Positions 45,872 to 56,028 of a stretch of DNA of 64,000 bases are shown one piece after another. This DNA comes from Weissella koreensis KCTC 3621. GTDB lineage: Bacteria; Bacillota; Bacilli; Lactobacillales; Lactobacillaceae. Positions within the stretch are counted from its first letter, which is position 1; the number at the start of each line of letters is the position of its first letter. Below the pieces are notes generated by a model. That model was not told the DNA's origin. It ran no database searches and saw only the letters and a program-made list of their open reading frames with translations. A program made the position numbers and the translations under genes. The stretch is taken from positions 124,001 through 188,000 of the forward strand of contig NZ_AKGG01000011.1 in the NCBI RefSeq assembly GCF_000277645.1. Reading direction: 5' to 3'.

Positions 45872-46983
45872 TAATTAAGCCTCCTTTTGTGCATTTCATA
45901 CTTAGAATCAATGATAACCCACAAAATTCCAGCTGGAACTGTTAACACAATTCCGATCGCACTAATCAGAGTTTGAACCATCCCCAATGCCATGTTCATA
46001 TCATAAGTATACCCAATGTTATTCCCATTTCTTAAAAACAAAATAGCCATCGGGATCTGTCCAGCAATAAAAATCAAGAATAACACGTTGGTTAATGCTC
46101 CGAATATTTCTTGTCCTACATGTCGTCCTGCAATTATTAATTCTTTCGTTGTTACATCATGATTTTCTTTTCTTAATGCAAATAAAGTAGCAATCATGTC
46201 CGTTGATTCATCCATGACTGCCCCCAAAACTCCTACTAACGTCATTGAAAAAAACATTGGAACGGGTAATTGTGTAATGAACCCTAACAATTCAAAGTTA
46301 ACACCTTGATTATGATTCAACTTAAAAACTAAAGCAGCTAAAAGCATTGTAATAAGTGTAGTTGTAACCACTGTTGCAAAAATCACCCATGTTTGCCTTT
46401 TTTTAAATCCCATCACCAATCCAAGAGTCAATGCAGACACAATTAAACTAAAGATCACAAATAATGGTAATAAATAATGGGTCCCAGTTTTTAAATTTAA
46501 ATCAATAGTAATAATAAATAAAATTGTATTTAAAACCAAAGAAATGGCTGTTAGACGTCCAGACTTCCCCATCAAATTAATTAACAAACCAATTAGTGCA
46601 ATTAATAACGGAATCCAGGTGGCATCTCTTTTAACATTATCAAAGTTCCAAGCATCCCCTTGTTGACGTAAAAAAATCTGCATTTTTGGCTTTAATTTTT
46701 GATCCATTCCTTGACTACTATCATAATTATTTTCAATCCAAATTTTTTCACCTTGACGATCAGTGTTTAAAAATTTAGCTTTAACTTTTTGTCGATAATT
46801 AGTCACACGATTCAGATATGCATCAGTCGAATTATTTTCATCAATTACTTTAACTTTTTCTATCAATACAACAGGTTTACTATATAACGATGCATCATGC
46901 CGTAATCCAAAATATGTAAATAATATAACTGTTAATAGACATAACCAAAACAAAAAATGTCTCTTGCCTTTATTTAATATCAT
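45871..46983 (-). CDS. YibE/F family membrane protein, long partner
   Basis: A 370-residue protein with an N-terminal helix (FLFWLCLLTVILFTYFGL) and an extracytoplasmic domain of about 90 residues (NRVTNYRQKVKAKFL and nearby). About seven further helices follow, with the family stretch GVLGAVMDESTDMIATLFAL and AGRHVGQEIFGALTNVLFLIF. It overlaps the dnaI stop region by four bases (ATGA), so translation is coupled to the primosome genes. No functional link to replication is known. Confidence 0.85.
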   Translation of the reverse strand: MILNKGKRHFLFWLCLLTVILFTYFGLRHDASLYSKPVVLIEKVKVIDENNSTDAYLNRVTNYRQKVKAKFLNTDRQGEKIWIENNYDSSQGMDQKLKPKMQIFLRQQGDAWNFDNVKRDATWIPLLIALIGLLINLMGKSGRLTAISLVLNTILFIITIDLNLKTGTHYLLPLFVIFSLIVSALTLGLVMGFKKRQTWVIFATVVTTTLITMLLAALVFKLNHNQGVNFELLGFITQLPVPMFFSMTLVGVLGAVMDESTDMIATLFALRKENHDVTTKELIIAGRHVGQEIFGALTNVLFLIFIAGQIPMAILFLRNGNNIGYTYDMNMALGMVQTLISAIGIVLTVPAGILWVIIDSKYEMHKRRLN

Positions 46984-47963
46984 GGATTTAGCCTTCTATT
47001 TTGGCCGTTAACTGGGATCTCCTTTGCTAAATATTTAATTCTTTGCATAATTCGAGCAGCTTTAACTGGTTCAGCCCCATTCTTGGTCAATGTGAAGTGT
47101 TCTTCCTCTAATTGTTTCATAGAGAAGTTAGATGTAAAAAATGTTGCTAGTCCATTTTGCATTCGATAATCAAGAACAACACTCAAAACATCATCTCGAA
47201 TCCAACCACTTCCATCACTTTCAGCTCCAATGTCATCTAAAACTAGAATATCTACCAATTTCATATCTGACCGTACTGTCTTAGTGTCAATACTGTGATC
47301 ACTTATTGCATCTTTCATATTGGTAGCCAAAGTTGGATAGTGCAACAATAATACATCAATATCATCAAAAGACAGTTGATTAGCCATTGCTCCCATCAAA
47401 TAAGTTTTACCTACCCCATATGGTCCTTGTAAATAAGCACCTTGATGAAATTCTTGAGGCCGATCAACATAATCTTCAATAAATTCCGAAACTGCTAAGA
47501 CAGCGGCAGTCATTCCCGAATCCATTGACTTAAAATCATTCATTGTGGCCGATTTTAATTGTTTAGGCATACCAATTGCCATAATTTTACTAGCTGCTCG
47601 TAACTTTTCATGTTGTTTTTGCATTTTTTGACTTGCTCGATATTGAATCACCACACGTTTATCAACAAATAACAACTCTGGATCATAACCAGGATGAACA
47701 TCTGGTAAGCCATCTTGTTGTTTTTTATTTTGCAAATAATATTCATAGATGGTTGCTAAATCGCGATTGAAAATTGCTTCGCTTAAATCCGGCTGATGCT
47801 CTTGAATAAAATTTTTAATTTCTGCATCTTCCAACATAATTTGCCTTATTTTTTCATATTCATTTCTCATTTGAGGCCGCTTTTTTAAAATATCTTGGAA
47901 TGATTTTCCAATATTTTGAGTTCCTCGATTATTTTGAAAATTAAATGGTTCTACATTTGGCAT
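46980..47963 (-). CDS. dnaI: Primosomal protein DnaI
   Basis: Helicase loader that delivers the replicative helicase. A 327-residue AAA+ protein with Walker A LQGPYGVGKTYLMGAMA near residue 182, Walker B VDILVLDDIGAES near residue 240 and sensor FTSNFSMKQLEEEH near residue 280. A GTG six bases upstream is in frame, but AGGAG fits the ATG at 47963. It follows dnaB directly, as in other Firmicutes. Confidence 0.94.
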   Translation of the reverse strand: MPNVEPFNFQNNRGTQNIGKSFQDILKKRPQMRNEYEKIRQIMLEDAEIKNFIQEHQPDLSEAIFNRDLATIYEYYLQNKKQQDGLPDVHPGYDPELLFVDKRVVIQYRASQKMQKQHEKLRAASKIMAIGMPKQLKSATMNDFKSMDSGMTAAVLAVSEFIEDYVDRPQEFHQGAYLQGPYGVGKTYLMGAMANQLSFDDIDVLLLHYPTLATNMKDAISDHSIDTKTVRSDMKLVDILVLDDIGAESDGSGWIRDDVLSVVLDYRMQNGLATFFTSNFSMKQLEEEHFTLTKNGAEPVKAARIMQRIKYLAKEIPVNGQNRRLNP

Positions 47964-47965
47964 TA

Positions 47966-49258
47966 TCACTCCTTTTTGATGGCACGCTTAGCTTCCATCT
48001 GGGCTAACATTTTATCTAGTTTAGCCTGATCGGCTGAGCTAACCTCCTGAATTGGTTGATTGTCCCAATCGGGTTTTGTTTCATGTTTCTGCTGTCCAGC
48101 TCGACTTGATGTACGATTCTGCTGACCTTGTTTAATTTTTTTCTCTCGTTGCTGAATATACTTAATGGCCTCACTGGGCGTTTTAATGTTAGCCTGAGCC
48201 CAATCTGAATAAGTTGCCTCTAAGATTGCTTTCGGCAAAGTTTTGCGATCTTGTAAAACACTCAGTGTATATAATTCTATATTTATAACCGGGTTAGGTA
48301 ACCGTCCATATTTTATTAATTGCTCAATTGCATATTGTTCGCTTGCCGTTACGACACCCCCACGTTGTTCGCGAATATTTTTTAAAAATTCTAATGGGCT
48401 CAACTGGTTAGCTTGATCAATTAGGATATTTCCTGTCTTGGGTTGTACATCAGTTACAGGTTGGATCGTAACTTCTTGTCGCTGCTGAAATTCTTGACGT
48501 AACTCATTTTCGATTCCTTTAATGTCAATTTGATGATCGTCAAGCATATGCCCTTGTATAAGTCGAATTAATTTTAAATCATCAATTGCATATAATTTTT
48601 TGAAAAGCATTAAATTATCTTTATTTTTCAATAAAGTCATCCGAGAAACTCCATACACCTTTAACATTTCAAACATTAAATCAAAATCAATAGTTGGCTG
48701 ATCCTTTTGACGAGCTTCATCCCATGCTGTTGACCTTTTATTAATCGGCTTCAACGGTTCAATCTGATCAAAATTATCCTCTCGAATAATATCAAATAAT
48801 CCCTTTGACACATTATTTCCCTCAATTTCTGCTGAATCAGGTAATAAACTTGTTTTTAATATCTCAAATTGATCATCACCTAAATAAGATGAAAGAAGTT
48901 TCACTAGCAATTTATCACTAAGAAAATTTTCAGCATCAATCGGTTGATTTATTTCATAAACCCATTGTGATTCTAATGTTAATACTTGTTCGAAAGTCCG
49001 AATCAGCCCATAGCCTTCTAGCTTTTCACGTGCTTGAATCAAACGTGGACCAGATAGGTTCAATTGATTCAATAATTCAACGTGCGTGATGGTTACATCT
49101 TTATTTGATCTTTGAGGTTGATGCATCAAGGCCATATAAACTGTAAAGGCTTCAATCCCAATTAATGGTAAGTATAAATTACTTAAACTGGTTAAATTTT
49201 TAAGGGTTAAATTTTCAATACCCACGACTTTAAATTTTTGATGAATATTAAAAGACAT
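47966..49258 (-). CDS. dnaB: Replication initiation and membrane attachment protein DnaB
   Basis: Firmicute DnaB/DnaD-family primosome protein acting with DnaD and DnaI at origins and restart sites. A 430-residue protein with an N-terminal winged-helix (LSGPRLIQAREKLEGYGLIRTFE near residue 75). The DnaB_2 C-terminal domain contains PLEFLKNIREQRGGVVTASEQYAIEQLI near residue 300 and YSDWAQANIKTPSEAIKYIQQRE near residue 350. A charged tail follows. It directly follows coaE; the nrdR gene usually found in between is missing. Confidence 0.92.
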   Translation of the reverse strand: MSFNIHQKFKVVGIENLTLKNLTSLSNLYLPLIGIEAFTVYMALMHQPQRSNKDVTITHVELLNQLNLSGPRLIQAREKLEGYGLIRTFEQVLTLESQWVYEINQPIDAENFLSDKLLVKLLSSYLGDDQFEILKTSLLPDSAEIEGNNVSKGLFDIIREDNFDQIEPLKPINKRSTAWDEARQKDQPTIDFDLMFEMLKVYGVSRMTLLKNKDNLMLFKKLYAIDDLKLIRLIQGHMLDDHQIDIKGIENELRQEFQQRQEVTIQPVTDVQPKTGNILIDQANQLSPLEFLKNIREQRGGVVTASEQYAIEQLIKYGRLPNPVINIELYTLSVLQDRKTLPKAILEATYSDWAQANIKTPSEAIKYIQQREKKIKQGQQNRTSSRAGQQKHETKPDWDNQPIQEVSSADQAKLDKMLAQMEAKRAIKKE

Positions 49259-49280
49259 TAGTCCCCCACTTTCATAATTT

Positions 49281-49871
49281 TTAATTCTTCAATTCACTGA
49301 TAATATGATCAACTTTAGCATGCATTCGATCTAACCGATCATTTTCAACAACATAATCAGCCATCTGCACTTTTTGGTCTAATGGCATTTGTGCCTTAAT
49401 ACGCTGACGAGCTTCTAGTAAAGTTAGATGATTTCGCTTCATCAACCGTATTTGTTGCTCTTCAGGTTCAACCGTAACCACAATAGTTTTATCTACTCCT
49501 GCTGCATTGTTAGTTTCAAACAATAAAGGAATTTCCAAAAACACAAGTTCATGCCCATCATTAAATAGTTTTTGTGCCTGTTGAATCAAAATTTGATTGA
49601 TTTTTGGATGCATAATTGCATTCAATTGATCTATTTTTTGTGTATCACCAAAAACAACACTCCCCAACAATTGTCGATTGAGTGACCCGTCTTGGTTTAT
49701 GATTTGAGGACCAAATTGCAACTCCAGCGCATGTAACGTAGATGAACCAGGTTCAACAATTTCACGACTAATAACATCTGCATCTAAGACTGGATACCCT
49801 TTTTCACGAATATAATTTGCAACACTCGATTTACCGGTTGCAATCCCTCCAGTAATTCCAATTTCAAGCAT
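49281..49871 (-). CDS. coaE: Dephospho-CoA kinase
   Basis: Last step of coenzyme A synthesis. A 196-residue P-loop kinase with GITGGIATGKSSVANYI at residue 5, DADVISREIVEPGS near residue 32 and EIPLLFE near residue 110. The frame opens upstream into mutM, but the ATG at 49871 has AGAGG eight bases away and gives family length. It lies 13 bp after mutM. Confidence 0.94.
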   Translation of the reverse strand: MLEIGITGGIATGKSSVANYIREKGYPVLDADVISREIVEPGSSTLHALELQFGPQIINQDGSLNRQLLGSVVFGDTQKIDQLNAIMHPKINQILIQQAQKLFNDGHELVFLEIPLLFETNNAAGVDKTIVVTVEPEEQQIRLMKRNHLTLLEARQRIKAQMPLDQKVQMADYVVENDRLDRMHAKVDHIISELKN

Positions 49872-49884
49872 GTTTAAATCCTCT

Positions 49885-50712
49885 TTAATCGTGCAACACT
49901 TGGCAATGTGGGCAATAAGTAGTTCCACGTTGTGCTACCTTAGTTTTAACAAGAATCGTTCCACATCGATAACAAGGTTCTCCTACTCGACCATAAACCT
50001 TCAATTGATTTTGAAAGGTCCCGGCCTCACCAAAAGCAGTGGTAAATGAATGAACTGTTGTTCCATGATTTTTAGTGGCCAAAGCTAATTCATCAATAAT
50101 AGCTTTGCGTAAATGGGTCAGATGTTCTAAATCAATAGTATTTGCTGGTTGTAATGGGTGAATTTTTGCCATCCATAATGTTTCATCAACATAAATATTA
50201 CCTAACCCAGCGATATGACTTTGATCCAATAGAAATGGTTTAATAGCACCTTTCCTTTGAAACTCTTTTTGCATGTACTCTAAAGTCAAATCATCTTCAG
50301 TTGGCTCAGGTCCAATTTTAGCCAACCCGGCCACCTGCATTGTATTAGGTGTATCGACTAAATTCATCCGTCCAAATTTACGAGTATCCCGATAAAAAAG
50401 ATCGATCTCATCATCCAGATGGAAGGTGATCAAATCATGCTTTCCTGGCTCTGTCCCAGCGGGAACTGTATAATACGCCCCTTCCATGCGTAAATGCGAC
50501 ACTAACGTTTTATTTCCACTCAATCTGAATAACAAATATTTTCCACGGCGATCTATTTTTTCTATCTTACGATCAGCCATTTCTGCATCAAATTCCGCTT
50601 CTGACATACCGACAATTTTTTCCCAACGTACTTCAACTTTTAAAATTGTCCGACCTTGAACAAGATTTGTTAATCCTCGTCGAACTGTTTCTACTTCTGG
50701 TAGCTCTGGCAT
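49885..50712 (-). CDS. mutM: Formamidopyrimidine-DNA glycosylase MutM (Fpg)
   Basis: Excises 8-oxoguanine and other oxidised purines. A 276-residue protein starting MPELPEVETVRRGL, with Pro2 as nucleophile and Glu3. It has the LSHLRMEG-type SHLRMEG near residue 73 with Lys57-equivalent, GLGNIYVDE near residue 170 and a C-terminal zinc finger with four cysteines (CYRCG and CPHC). An in-frame ATG 42 bases upstream would hide the catalytic proline, so it is rejected. Confidence 0.95.
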   Translation of the reverse strand: MPELPEVETVRRGLTNLVQGRTILKVEVRWEKIVGMSEAEFDAEMADRKIEKIDRRGKYLLFRLSGNKTLVSHLRMEGAYYTVPAGTEPGKHDLITFHLDDEIDLFYRDTRKFGRMNLVDTPNTMQVAGLAKIGPEPTEDDLTLEYMQKEFQRKGAIKPFLLDQSHIAGLGNIYVDETLWMAKIHPLQPANTIDLEHLTHLRKAIIDELALATKNHGTTVHSFTTAFGEAGTFQNQLKVYGRVGEPCYRCGTILVKTKVAQRGTTYCPHCQVLHD

Positions 50713-51070
50713 ATAGTCTCCTAACCGTTGATATAACAACACTTTAACGTACAACCACTAACTGAGGCGCTAATTTTTTTATTTTATATCTTTTTTCTTT
50801 GTGAAATCAAATAATTCAATGTCAATTATTACTTCCCTATTGTACCAAATAATTGAAGAATTTATTAATATCAGTTATGCGTTGTCTCACACTGAAATTA
50901 AATTTAAAGAAAGCTATCATTTAATGTTTCATCATCGCCTGCAAAAAACGTCTTACAAATAAATTCATTTATAATTTAGTACAAAAAAACGTATTCCTTC
51001 CTTACTCTGGAATACGTATTAAACATAATAACAATTAAAGCTCTTATTTTTTATACAAAACATCAATTCA
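50713..51070. other. Intergenic region upstream of mutM
   Basis: About 358 bp, AT-rich. It contains the galM terminator and the promoter region of the mutM-coaE-dnaB-dnaI unit. No small gene or structured RNA was recognised. Confidence 0.5.
50983..51017 (-). terminator. Terminator after galM
   Basis: On the minus strand ACGTATTCC and GGAATACGT form a 9-bp stem with an 11-base loop, followed by seven T. Confidence 0.8.
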
Positions 51071-51949
51071 TTAAAAAACTTGAATTGAATACTCACCAAC
51101 ATATTCATCATTTACATCTAACCGATTAATAACATATTTATCAACTAATTGCCCAGTTGTTTCCAATGTATCCGCAATTCCCCACCAAGGCTCGATGCAA
51201 ATAAATGGTGCTTCAACATTCGATTTGGTCCAAATGCCTGCAAATTTAGCATTTTCAATATTAACTTTAATACCATGTTTCTTATCAGTATCAATGATTT
51301 TGATTTCAACTGGACGTTCATCTAGTTCAAGAATTATTGCATCATTTTTGTAGTCTGAACGATTTAATACCAATTCTTTTTTGGCATCAAACATAATGTC
51401 TTGGTGTAAATCTAAAAACGGTCCATTTAAAACTTTACGTTGATACAACTTAGCTGGCGTAATTTGGATTTGATAGTCTTCAAATTTTTTGCCACCTGAC
51501 AATGGAATATTGAAACCAGGGTGTCCTCCCAAGCCAAAATAAATCACTTGCTGATCAATATTTTTAACTAAGTATTTAATTCCAATTTCACCAATTTCAG
51601 ATAAGGTAAATATTACATCAAATTGAAATTTAAAAGGATATTGCCGGTGTGTCTCAATAGAATCTTCTAATCGTAATTGAATCATCTTTGAATCAGCATT
51701 AATTATCTTAAAAACTAGATCACGAGCAAATCCATGTTGCGTCATATCATATATTTGGCCTTCAAATTGATATGTATCGTTTTGTAAGCGTCCAACAATG
51801 GGGAAAAGATGAGGTGCATGTCTTCCCCAAATTTCAGGATTAGCTTGCCAAAGATACTCTGTCTCATTATTTTTCAAATAAATACTATTTAATTCCGCCC
51901 CCTGTTCATTTACAGCTACTCGGACTTTTTCATTTTCTAAATATAGCAT
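51071..51949 (-). CDS. Aldose 1-epimerase family protein (LacX-like)
   Basis: A 292-residue galactose-mutarotase-fold protein. Motifs include AVNEQGAELNSIYLKN near residue 12, HAPHLFPIVGRL near residue 45, MTQHGFARD near residue 69 with the conserved His, GGHPGFNIPL near residue 146 and FICIEPWWG near residue 250 with the catalytic Glu. The subgroup resembles LacX-type hexose-6-phosphate or aldose epimerases. It is a single gene behind a cre-like site, so it is probably glucose-repressed. Confidence 0.9.
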   Translation of the reverse strand: MLYLENEKVRVAVNEQGAELNSIYLKNNETEYLWQANPEIWGRHAPHLFPIVGRLQNDTYQFEGQIYDMTQHGFARDLVFKIINADSKMIQLRLEDSIETHRQYPFKFQFDVIFTLSEIGEIGIKYLVKNIDQQVIYFGLGGHPGFNIPLSGGKKFEDYQIQITPAKLYQRKVLNGPFLDLHQDIMFDAKKELVLNRSDYKNDAIILELDERPVEIKIIDTDKKHGIKVNIENAKFAGIWTKSNVEAPFICIEPWWGIADTLETTGQLVDKYVINRLDVNDEYVGEYSIQVF

Positions 51950-51968
51950 GCTATCCCCCGTGAATTGT

Positions 51969-51982
51969 ATAAAGCGCTTTCA
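51969..51982 (-). promoter_or_regulatory. cre-like site upstream of galM
   Basis: On the minus strand TGAAAGCGCTTTAT has the perfect core palindrome AAAGCGCTTT of a CcpA site and matches the cre consensus except at the last two bases. It lies 20 bp upstream of the start codon. Confidence 0.5.
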
Positions 51983-52034
51983 ATAATTTTATTTTAACAA
52001 AGTTTAATCTATTTTCAAAATATAATTTAGATAA

Positions 52035-52064
52035 TAAAAGGCTGAGATTATAACAATCTCAGCC
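52035..52064 (-). terminator. Terminator after topA
   Basis: On the minus strand GGCTGAGATT and AATCTCAGCC form a perfect 10-bp stem with a 5-base loop, followed by TTTTATT. Confidence 0.85.
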
Positions 52065-52106
52065 AAAAATTCAAAATGATCATTCAACTGCGCTTATCAA
52101 GCTTTA

Positions 52107-54248
52107 TTACTTTTTAGCAGCTTTCTTTTTAGTTGCTTTTTTCGTGGCTGGTTTCTTACTTTTAGTGGTCTTAGATTTTTTATTATCTTCACCATCTTTA
52201 GGTGTAGTTCCATCAGCTAATGTCTTTTCAGTTGGCTTATCCCATGAGATAAACTCACAATCAGGATAACGTGAGCAACCATAGAAAGTCCGACCGCGTT
52301 TTGTCTTTCGTTCAATAATTTGACCTTGATGACACTTAGGGCAAACTAAGCCAATTTCTTTTACAATTGTTTTAGTATTCCGACAATCAGGAAAACGTGA
52401 GCAAGCAAAGAATTTACCATATCGTCCAAGGCGTTCCAACATAGGAGCCCCACAAATTTCACAGTTTTCACCGGCTAACTTATCTTTGACAACAATTTTT
52501 TCCATTTCTGATTCAGCTATATCTAGCTCACCTTTAAATGGTTTATAAAATTCATCAACTACTTTAACCCAATCTTCATTCCCAGTTTCAACATTATCTA
52601 GTTCACCTTCAATTTGGGCAGTAAATTTTAGATCAGCTACATCAGGGAAATAATCTCGAACGGCGTCTTGAACCATTTTACCAATTTCAGTTGGAATAAA
52701 TTTCTTTGCGTCCATTTTGACATATGCTCGTGATTTCAAAGTTTCAATCGTAGCAGCATAAGTTGATGGCCGTCCAACACCAGCTTCTTCCAAAGCTTTA
52801 ACCAACGCAGCTTCAGTATAACGTGGCTTGGGCTGAGTAAACTTTTGTTCAGGATTAATTTTATCCAGCTTAACATTACCACCCTCTACCATTTCAGGTA
52901 GAACATTATCTTTAGCTTTAGCAGCTGGGTAAGCTTTTGTATAACCAGCAAATTTAGTCGTAGCTCCATTAGCTCTGAACATAACCCCATTTTGTGTCAA
53001 AGTAACTCGGACCCGATCAATAACTTCTGATGTCATTTGAGAGGCCACAAATCGTGACCAAATCAATTGATAAAGTTTAAATTGGTCATTAGTTAACTTG
53101 TCCTTAATTGATTTAGGTGTTCGGAAAACTGAAGTAGGTCGAACCGCCTCATGAGCATCCTGTGCCCCTTCTTGCAATTTACCTTGTACTGGTTTAGTTG
53201 CAGCATATTCATCACCGTATTCTTCATGAATAAATTTAGATGCATCATTTTTTGCAATGGATGATATTCGTGTGGAATCGGTACGCATATAGGTAATTAA
53301 CCCAACTGAACCTTCTTTACCACCCAGATTAATCCCTTCATATAATTGTTGCGCTGTAGACATCGTACGCCGAGTTTGAAAACTCAATTGCGTGTTAGCT
53401 GCCTGTTGCAAAGTTGAAGTTGTAAAAGCTGGACTGGGATTGTTTTTTCCTTCGCTCTTAACGACTTCACTTATATCAAATTCTTGATTTTGATCGATTC
53501 GTTTCAAAATTGATTGAACCATTTCATTGTCTGGGATTCGCTTAACCTTTTGACCATCTACCCCATAAAATCCAGCTTTAAATTTCTTATTAGATTTTTT
53601 GAATTCAGCTGGTAATTCCCAGTATTCTTCAGGCTGAAAGGCTTGAATATCATTCTCACGATCAATAATTAAACCCAATGCTCCAGATTGAACCCGACCA
53701 GCACTCAGTCCTTTTTTAATTTTCTTCCATAGAAGAGGCGAGATTGAGTAGCCAACCAAACGGTCTAAAATTCGGCGTGCCTGTTGAGCATTAACCAAAT
53801 TCATATCCAATTGGCGTGGGCGTTTAAAGGCATCTTTAACTGCATCTTTAGTAATTTCATTAAAGACCACTCGATTTTCTTCAGAACTAGTATCAAGATC
53901 TAAAATATGCGCCAAATGCCAGGCAATTGATTCTCCTTCACGATCCGGGTCAGATGCTAAATAAACATGTTTAGCTGCTTTAGCTTCTTTTTTCAAGTTT
54001 TTTATGACATCCCCCTTTCCACGAATATTTATATATTTAGGGTTATAGTCATTTTCAGTATCAACTCCCATTTGTGACTTTGGTAAATCACGAATATGTC
54101 CGATACTGGCAACTACTTTATATCCAGATCCTAAGTATTTTTCAATAGTTTTGGCTTTTGATGGTGATTCAACAATTACTAAATTTTTCTTTCGTTTAGC
54201 GGTGGTACGCTTTTTAGTTTTTGGTTTATCTTTTGTCGTTGTTGGCAC
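52107..54248 (-). CDS. topA: DNA topoisomerase I
   Basis: Relaxes negative supercoils. A 713-residue type IA enzyme with a Toprim domain ([17 protein letters not shown] near residue 24, [13 protein letters not shown] near residue 98). The catalytic tyrosine lies in the [14 protein letters not shown] stretch near residue 318. Two C-terminal four-cysteine zinc fingers follow (CEICG and CPKCH) and a Lys-rich tail. It starts with GTG after AAAAGGGGATG. In many lactobacilli topA follows dprA; here they are about 17 kb apart. Confidence 0.96.
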   Translation of the reverse strand: MPTTTKDKPKTKKRTTAKRKKNLVIVESPSKAKTIEKYLGSGYKVVASIGHIRDLPKSQMGVDTENDYNPKYINIRGKGDVIKNLKKEAKAAKHVYLASDPDREGESIAWHLAHILDLDTSSEENRVVFNEITKDAVKDAFKRPRQLDMNLVNAQQARRILDRLVGYSISPLLWKKIKKGLSAGRVQSGALGLIIDRENDIQAFQPEEYWELPAEFKKSNKKFKAGFYGVDGQKVKRIPDNEMVQSILKRIDQNQEFDISEVVKSEGKNNPSPAFTTSTLQQAANTQLSFQTRRTMSTAQQLYEGINLGGKEGSVGLITYMRTDSTRISSIAKNDASKFIHEEYGDEYAATKPVQGKLQEGAQDAHEAVRPTSVFRTPKSIKDKLTNDQFKLYQLIWSRFVASQMTSEVIDRVRVTLTQNGVMFRANGATTKFAGYTKAYPAAKAKDNVLPEMVEGGNVKLDKINPEQKFTQPKPRYTEAALVKALEEAGVGRPSTYAATIETLKSRAYVKMDAKKFIPTEIGKMVQDAVRDYFPDVADLKFTAQIEGELDNVETGNEDWVKVVDEFYKPFKGELDIAESEMEKIVVKDKLAGENCEICGAPMLERLGRYGKFFACSRFPDCRNTKTIVKEIGLVCPKCHQGQIIERKTKRGRTFYGCSRYPDCEFISWDKPTEKTLADGTTPKDGEDNKKSKTTKSKKPATKKATKKKAAKK

Positions 54249-54580
54249 GTACTCATCCCCTTTTCTTTAATATTTTTATTCTTTATGTTTGCTTACTATA
54301 ATATAAAAAATAAAAAATTACCATACTATTGTAAATAAATCATTTTTTTCAACATTTGCTAATGTTATGCCAATTATGAATTTTTTTAAAGTAACATATT
54401 ATCCCATTAACTTAATTTACCATACTTAAATCATAAATTCAGTTTAAATTTCACCCTTTTAAATCTATACTTTATTAATGAAACTTTTGAAACAATATAT
54501 TGCTTATTTTATACAAAAGTATTCATTTAACATCTTATATAAAAAGCTTGAAACATAAAATGCTTCAAGCTTTTTTAAGG
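54249..54580. other. Intergenic region between trmB and topA
   Basis: About 332 bp, very AT-rich. It carries the trmB terminator and presumably the topA promoter (a weak minus-strand TTTACA with AT-rich -10 candidates). Nothing else was recognised. Confidence 0.5.
54541..54576 (-). terminator. Terminator after trmB
   Basis: On the minus strand AAAGCTTGAA and TTCAAGCTTT close a hairpin of about 13 bp with a short loop, followed by a T-run. Confidence 0.8.
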
Positions 54581-55243
54581 TTATTCAAAATGACCTAAAA
54601 ATTGATAAATTGGGAAACCGGCACTTGAAAACTTCTCTTCATATTCAGTTTCTATATTATCTTCCATCTTTTCAGTGTCTTCATGTAAATTCAAAGAAAT
54701 TCCCTTTGGATCAAATTTAATACCAAAATTAGCAAAACTATATAGTGAATACTCAAAAAGTCCTCGATTGTCAGTTTTAAATGCAAGATCTCCACCAGCT
54801 GGTAAAATTGACTTATACCCAGCTAAAAATGATTTATACGTTAATCGACGGGTTTCATGTTTATTTTTGGGCCATGGATCTGAAAAGTTTAAATAAACTT
54901 TACTTACTTCACCCTTTGAGAAATAGGTTTCAACTCCTGCACCATCACCATATATAAATTTAAGATTAGGAAGTTCAGCTTCATCTTCATCGGCTTTTCG
55001 TGCTGCAACAGCAATTGCTGATTCTTGAATTTCCATCCCAATAAAATTAATATCGGGATATTTTTTAGCCATTCCAATAATGAATTGACCTTTCCCAGTT
55101 CCAACTTCAATATGAATTGGGGCTTCTTGAGCAAAAATATTCATCCAATTTCCTTGAAGTCCGGTTGCTCGATCTTGTGTAATAACTAATTCATCATGAT
55201 TAGTTAACCAAGTATCAGCCCATTTTTTATTTCTTAATCTCAT
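54581..55243 (-). CDS. trmB: tRNA (guanine-N7-)-methyltransferase
   Basis: Makes m7G46 in tRNA. A 220-residue SAM enzyme: MRLRNKKWADTWL at the start, IHVEVGTGKGQF-type IHIEVGTGKGQFI near residue 43, NFIGMEIQESAI near residue 64, VYLNFSDPWPKNKHETRRLT near residue 113 and a C-terminal TEYEEKFSSAGFPIYQF. The frame opens 105 bases further upstream, but AAAAGGAAG and the family start favour the ATG at 55243. Confidence 0.94.
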   Translation of the reverse strand: MRLRNKKWADTWLTNHDELVITQDRATGLQGNWMNIFAQEAPIHIEVGTGKGQFIIGMAKKYPDINFIGMEIQESAIAVAARKADEDEAELPNLKFIYGDGAGVETYFSKGEVSKVYLNFSDPWPKNKHETRRLTYKSFLAGYKSILPAGGDLAFKTDNRGLFEYSLYSFANFGIKFDPKGISLNLHEDTEKMEDNIETEYEEKFSSAGFPIYQFLGHFE

Positions 55244-55602
55244 TTTTCTTCCTTTTCCTGAATTTAAAATTGAATCAACACGTAAATAACAATAATTGAT
55301 TCTAATGAAAAATTCAACGTCCCAGATAAGATAAACTCTTACCAACATTAATTGCCATAGTTAAGCACTAATAAATCTAAATTGGCTAACTTTTAAGCTA
55401 AAACCAATTAAAACACAACATTGTCAATAATAACAAGATAATTACTAGATTGGTACCTAAATTTATTATTGAACGATCTAGTGCTTTAAAAACATTCGAT
55501 AATTTAAGTATAGTAATAAGTCTGAATATTATGCTGATTTAATTAACAACATGGTACAATATTCGTATATTGAATTTTTTATTCTACGGAGGAAATCCTA
55601 TC
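55244..55602. other. Divergent intergenic region between trmB and hit
   Basis: About 359 bp. It holds the trmB promoter region and, on the plus strand, an extended -10 (TGGTACAAT, 55552-55560) for hit. Arms ACTAGAT (55444) and ATCTAGT (55478) form a loose inverted repeat of unknown meaning. No gene was seen. Confidence 0.45.
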
Positions 55603-56025
55603 ATGCCTGATATTTTTGATAAAATTATTGCTGGTGATGTTCCATCATTTAAAATTTATGAAGATGATGATGCCCTTGCCTTTTTAGATCTCTCTCAAAT
55701 CACACCTGGACATACCCTTCTAATTCCGAAAAATGACGTTACTGATATCTTTGATTATGATGATGAAACGGCCGCTAAAGTTCTTTCTAAGTTACCAATC
55801 ATCGCCCGCGCCATTCGTGCTTCCAATCCTGATATTATCGGAATTAACATCTTTTCAAATAACGGAACTGGAGCCGGTCAAGTTGTTCCCCATTCTCATT
55901 TCCATATTGTACCTCGATATAAAGATGATGACTTTAATATTACTGAATTTAGTAACGCTGACCTTTATGATACTGATAAATATCAGACAATTGCAGATTC
56001 CATTATTGAAAAATTAGAGGATTAA
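55603..56025 (+). CDS. hit: HIT family nucleotide-binding protein
   Basis: A 140-residue histidine-triad hydrolase, probably acting on purine nucleoside phosphoramidates or dinucleotides. DIFDKIIAGDVPSFKIYEDD is at the N-terminus and the catalytic motif QVVPHSHFHIVPRY near residue 95 (His-x-His-x-His). The ATG at 55603 follows GGAGG at ten bases. An ATG 33 bases upstream has no support. It is the first plus-strand gene of the window. Confidence 0.94.
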   Translation: MPDIFDKIIAGDVPSFKIYEDDDALAFLDLSQITPGHTLLIPKNDVTDIFDYDDETAAKVLSKLPIIARAIRASNPDIIGINIFSNNGTGAGQVVPHSHFHIVPRYKDDDFNITEFSNADLYDTDKYQTIADSIIEKLED

Positions 56026-56028
56026 TTT

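Noticed and set aside
49872..49928. Longer start for CoaE overlapping mutM
   Set aside because: It would place 19 non-family residues before the P-loop start and ignores the well-spaced AGAGG.
55444..55484. Inverted repeat ACTAGAT/ATCTAGT as terminator or T-box
   Set aside because: Seven-base arms with a loop of more than 25 bases, no T-run and no T-box consensus.
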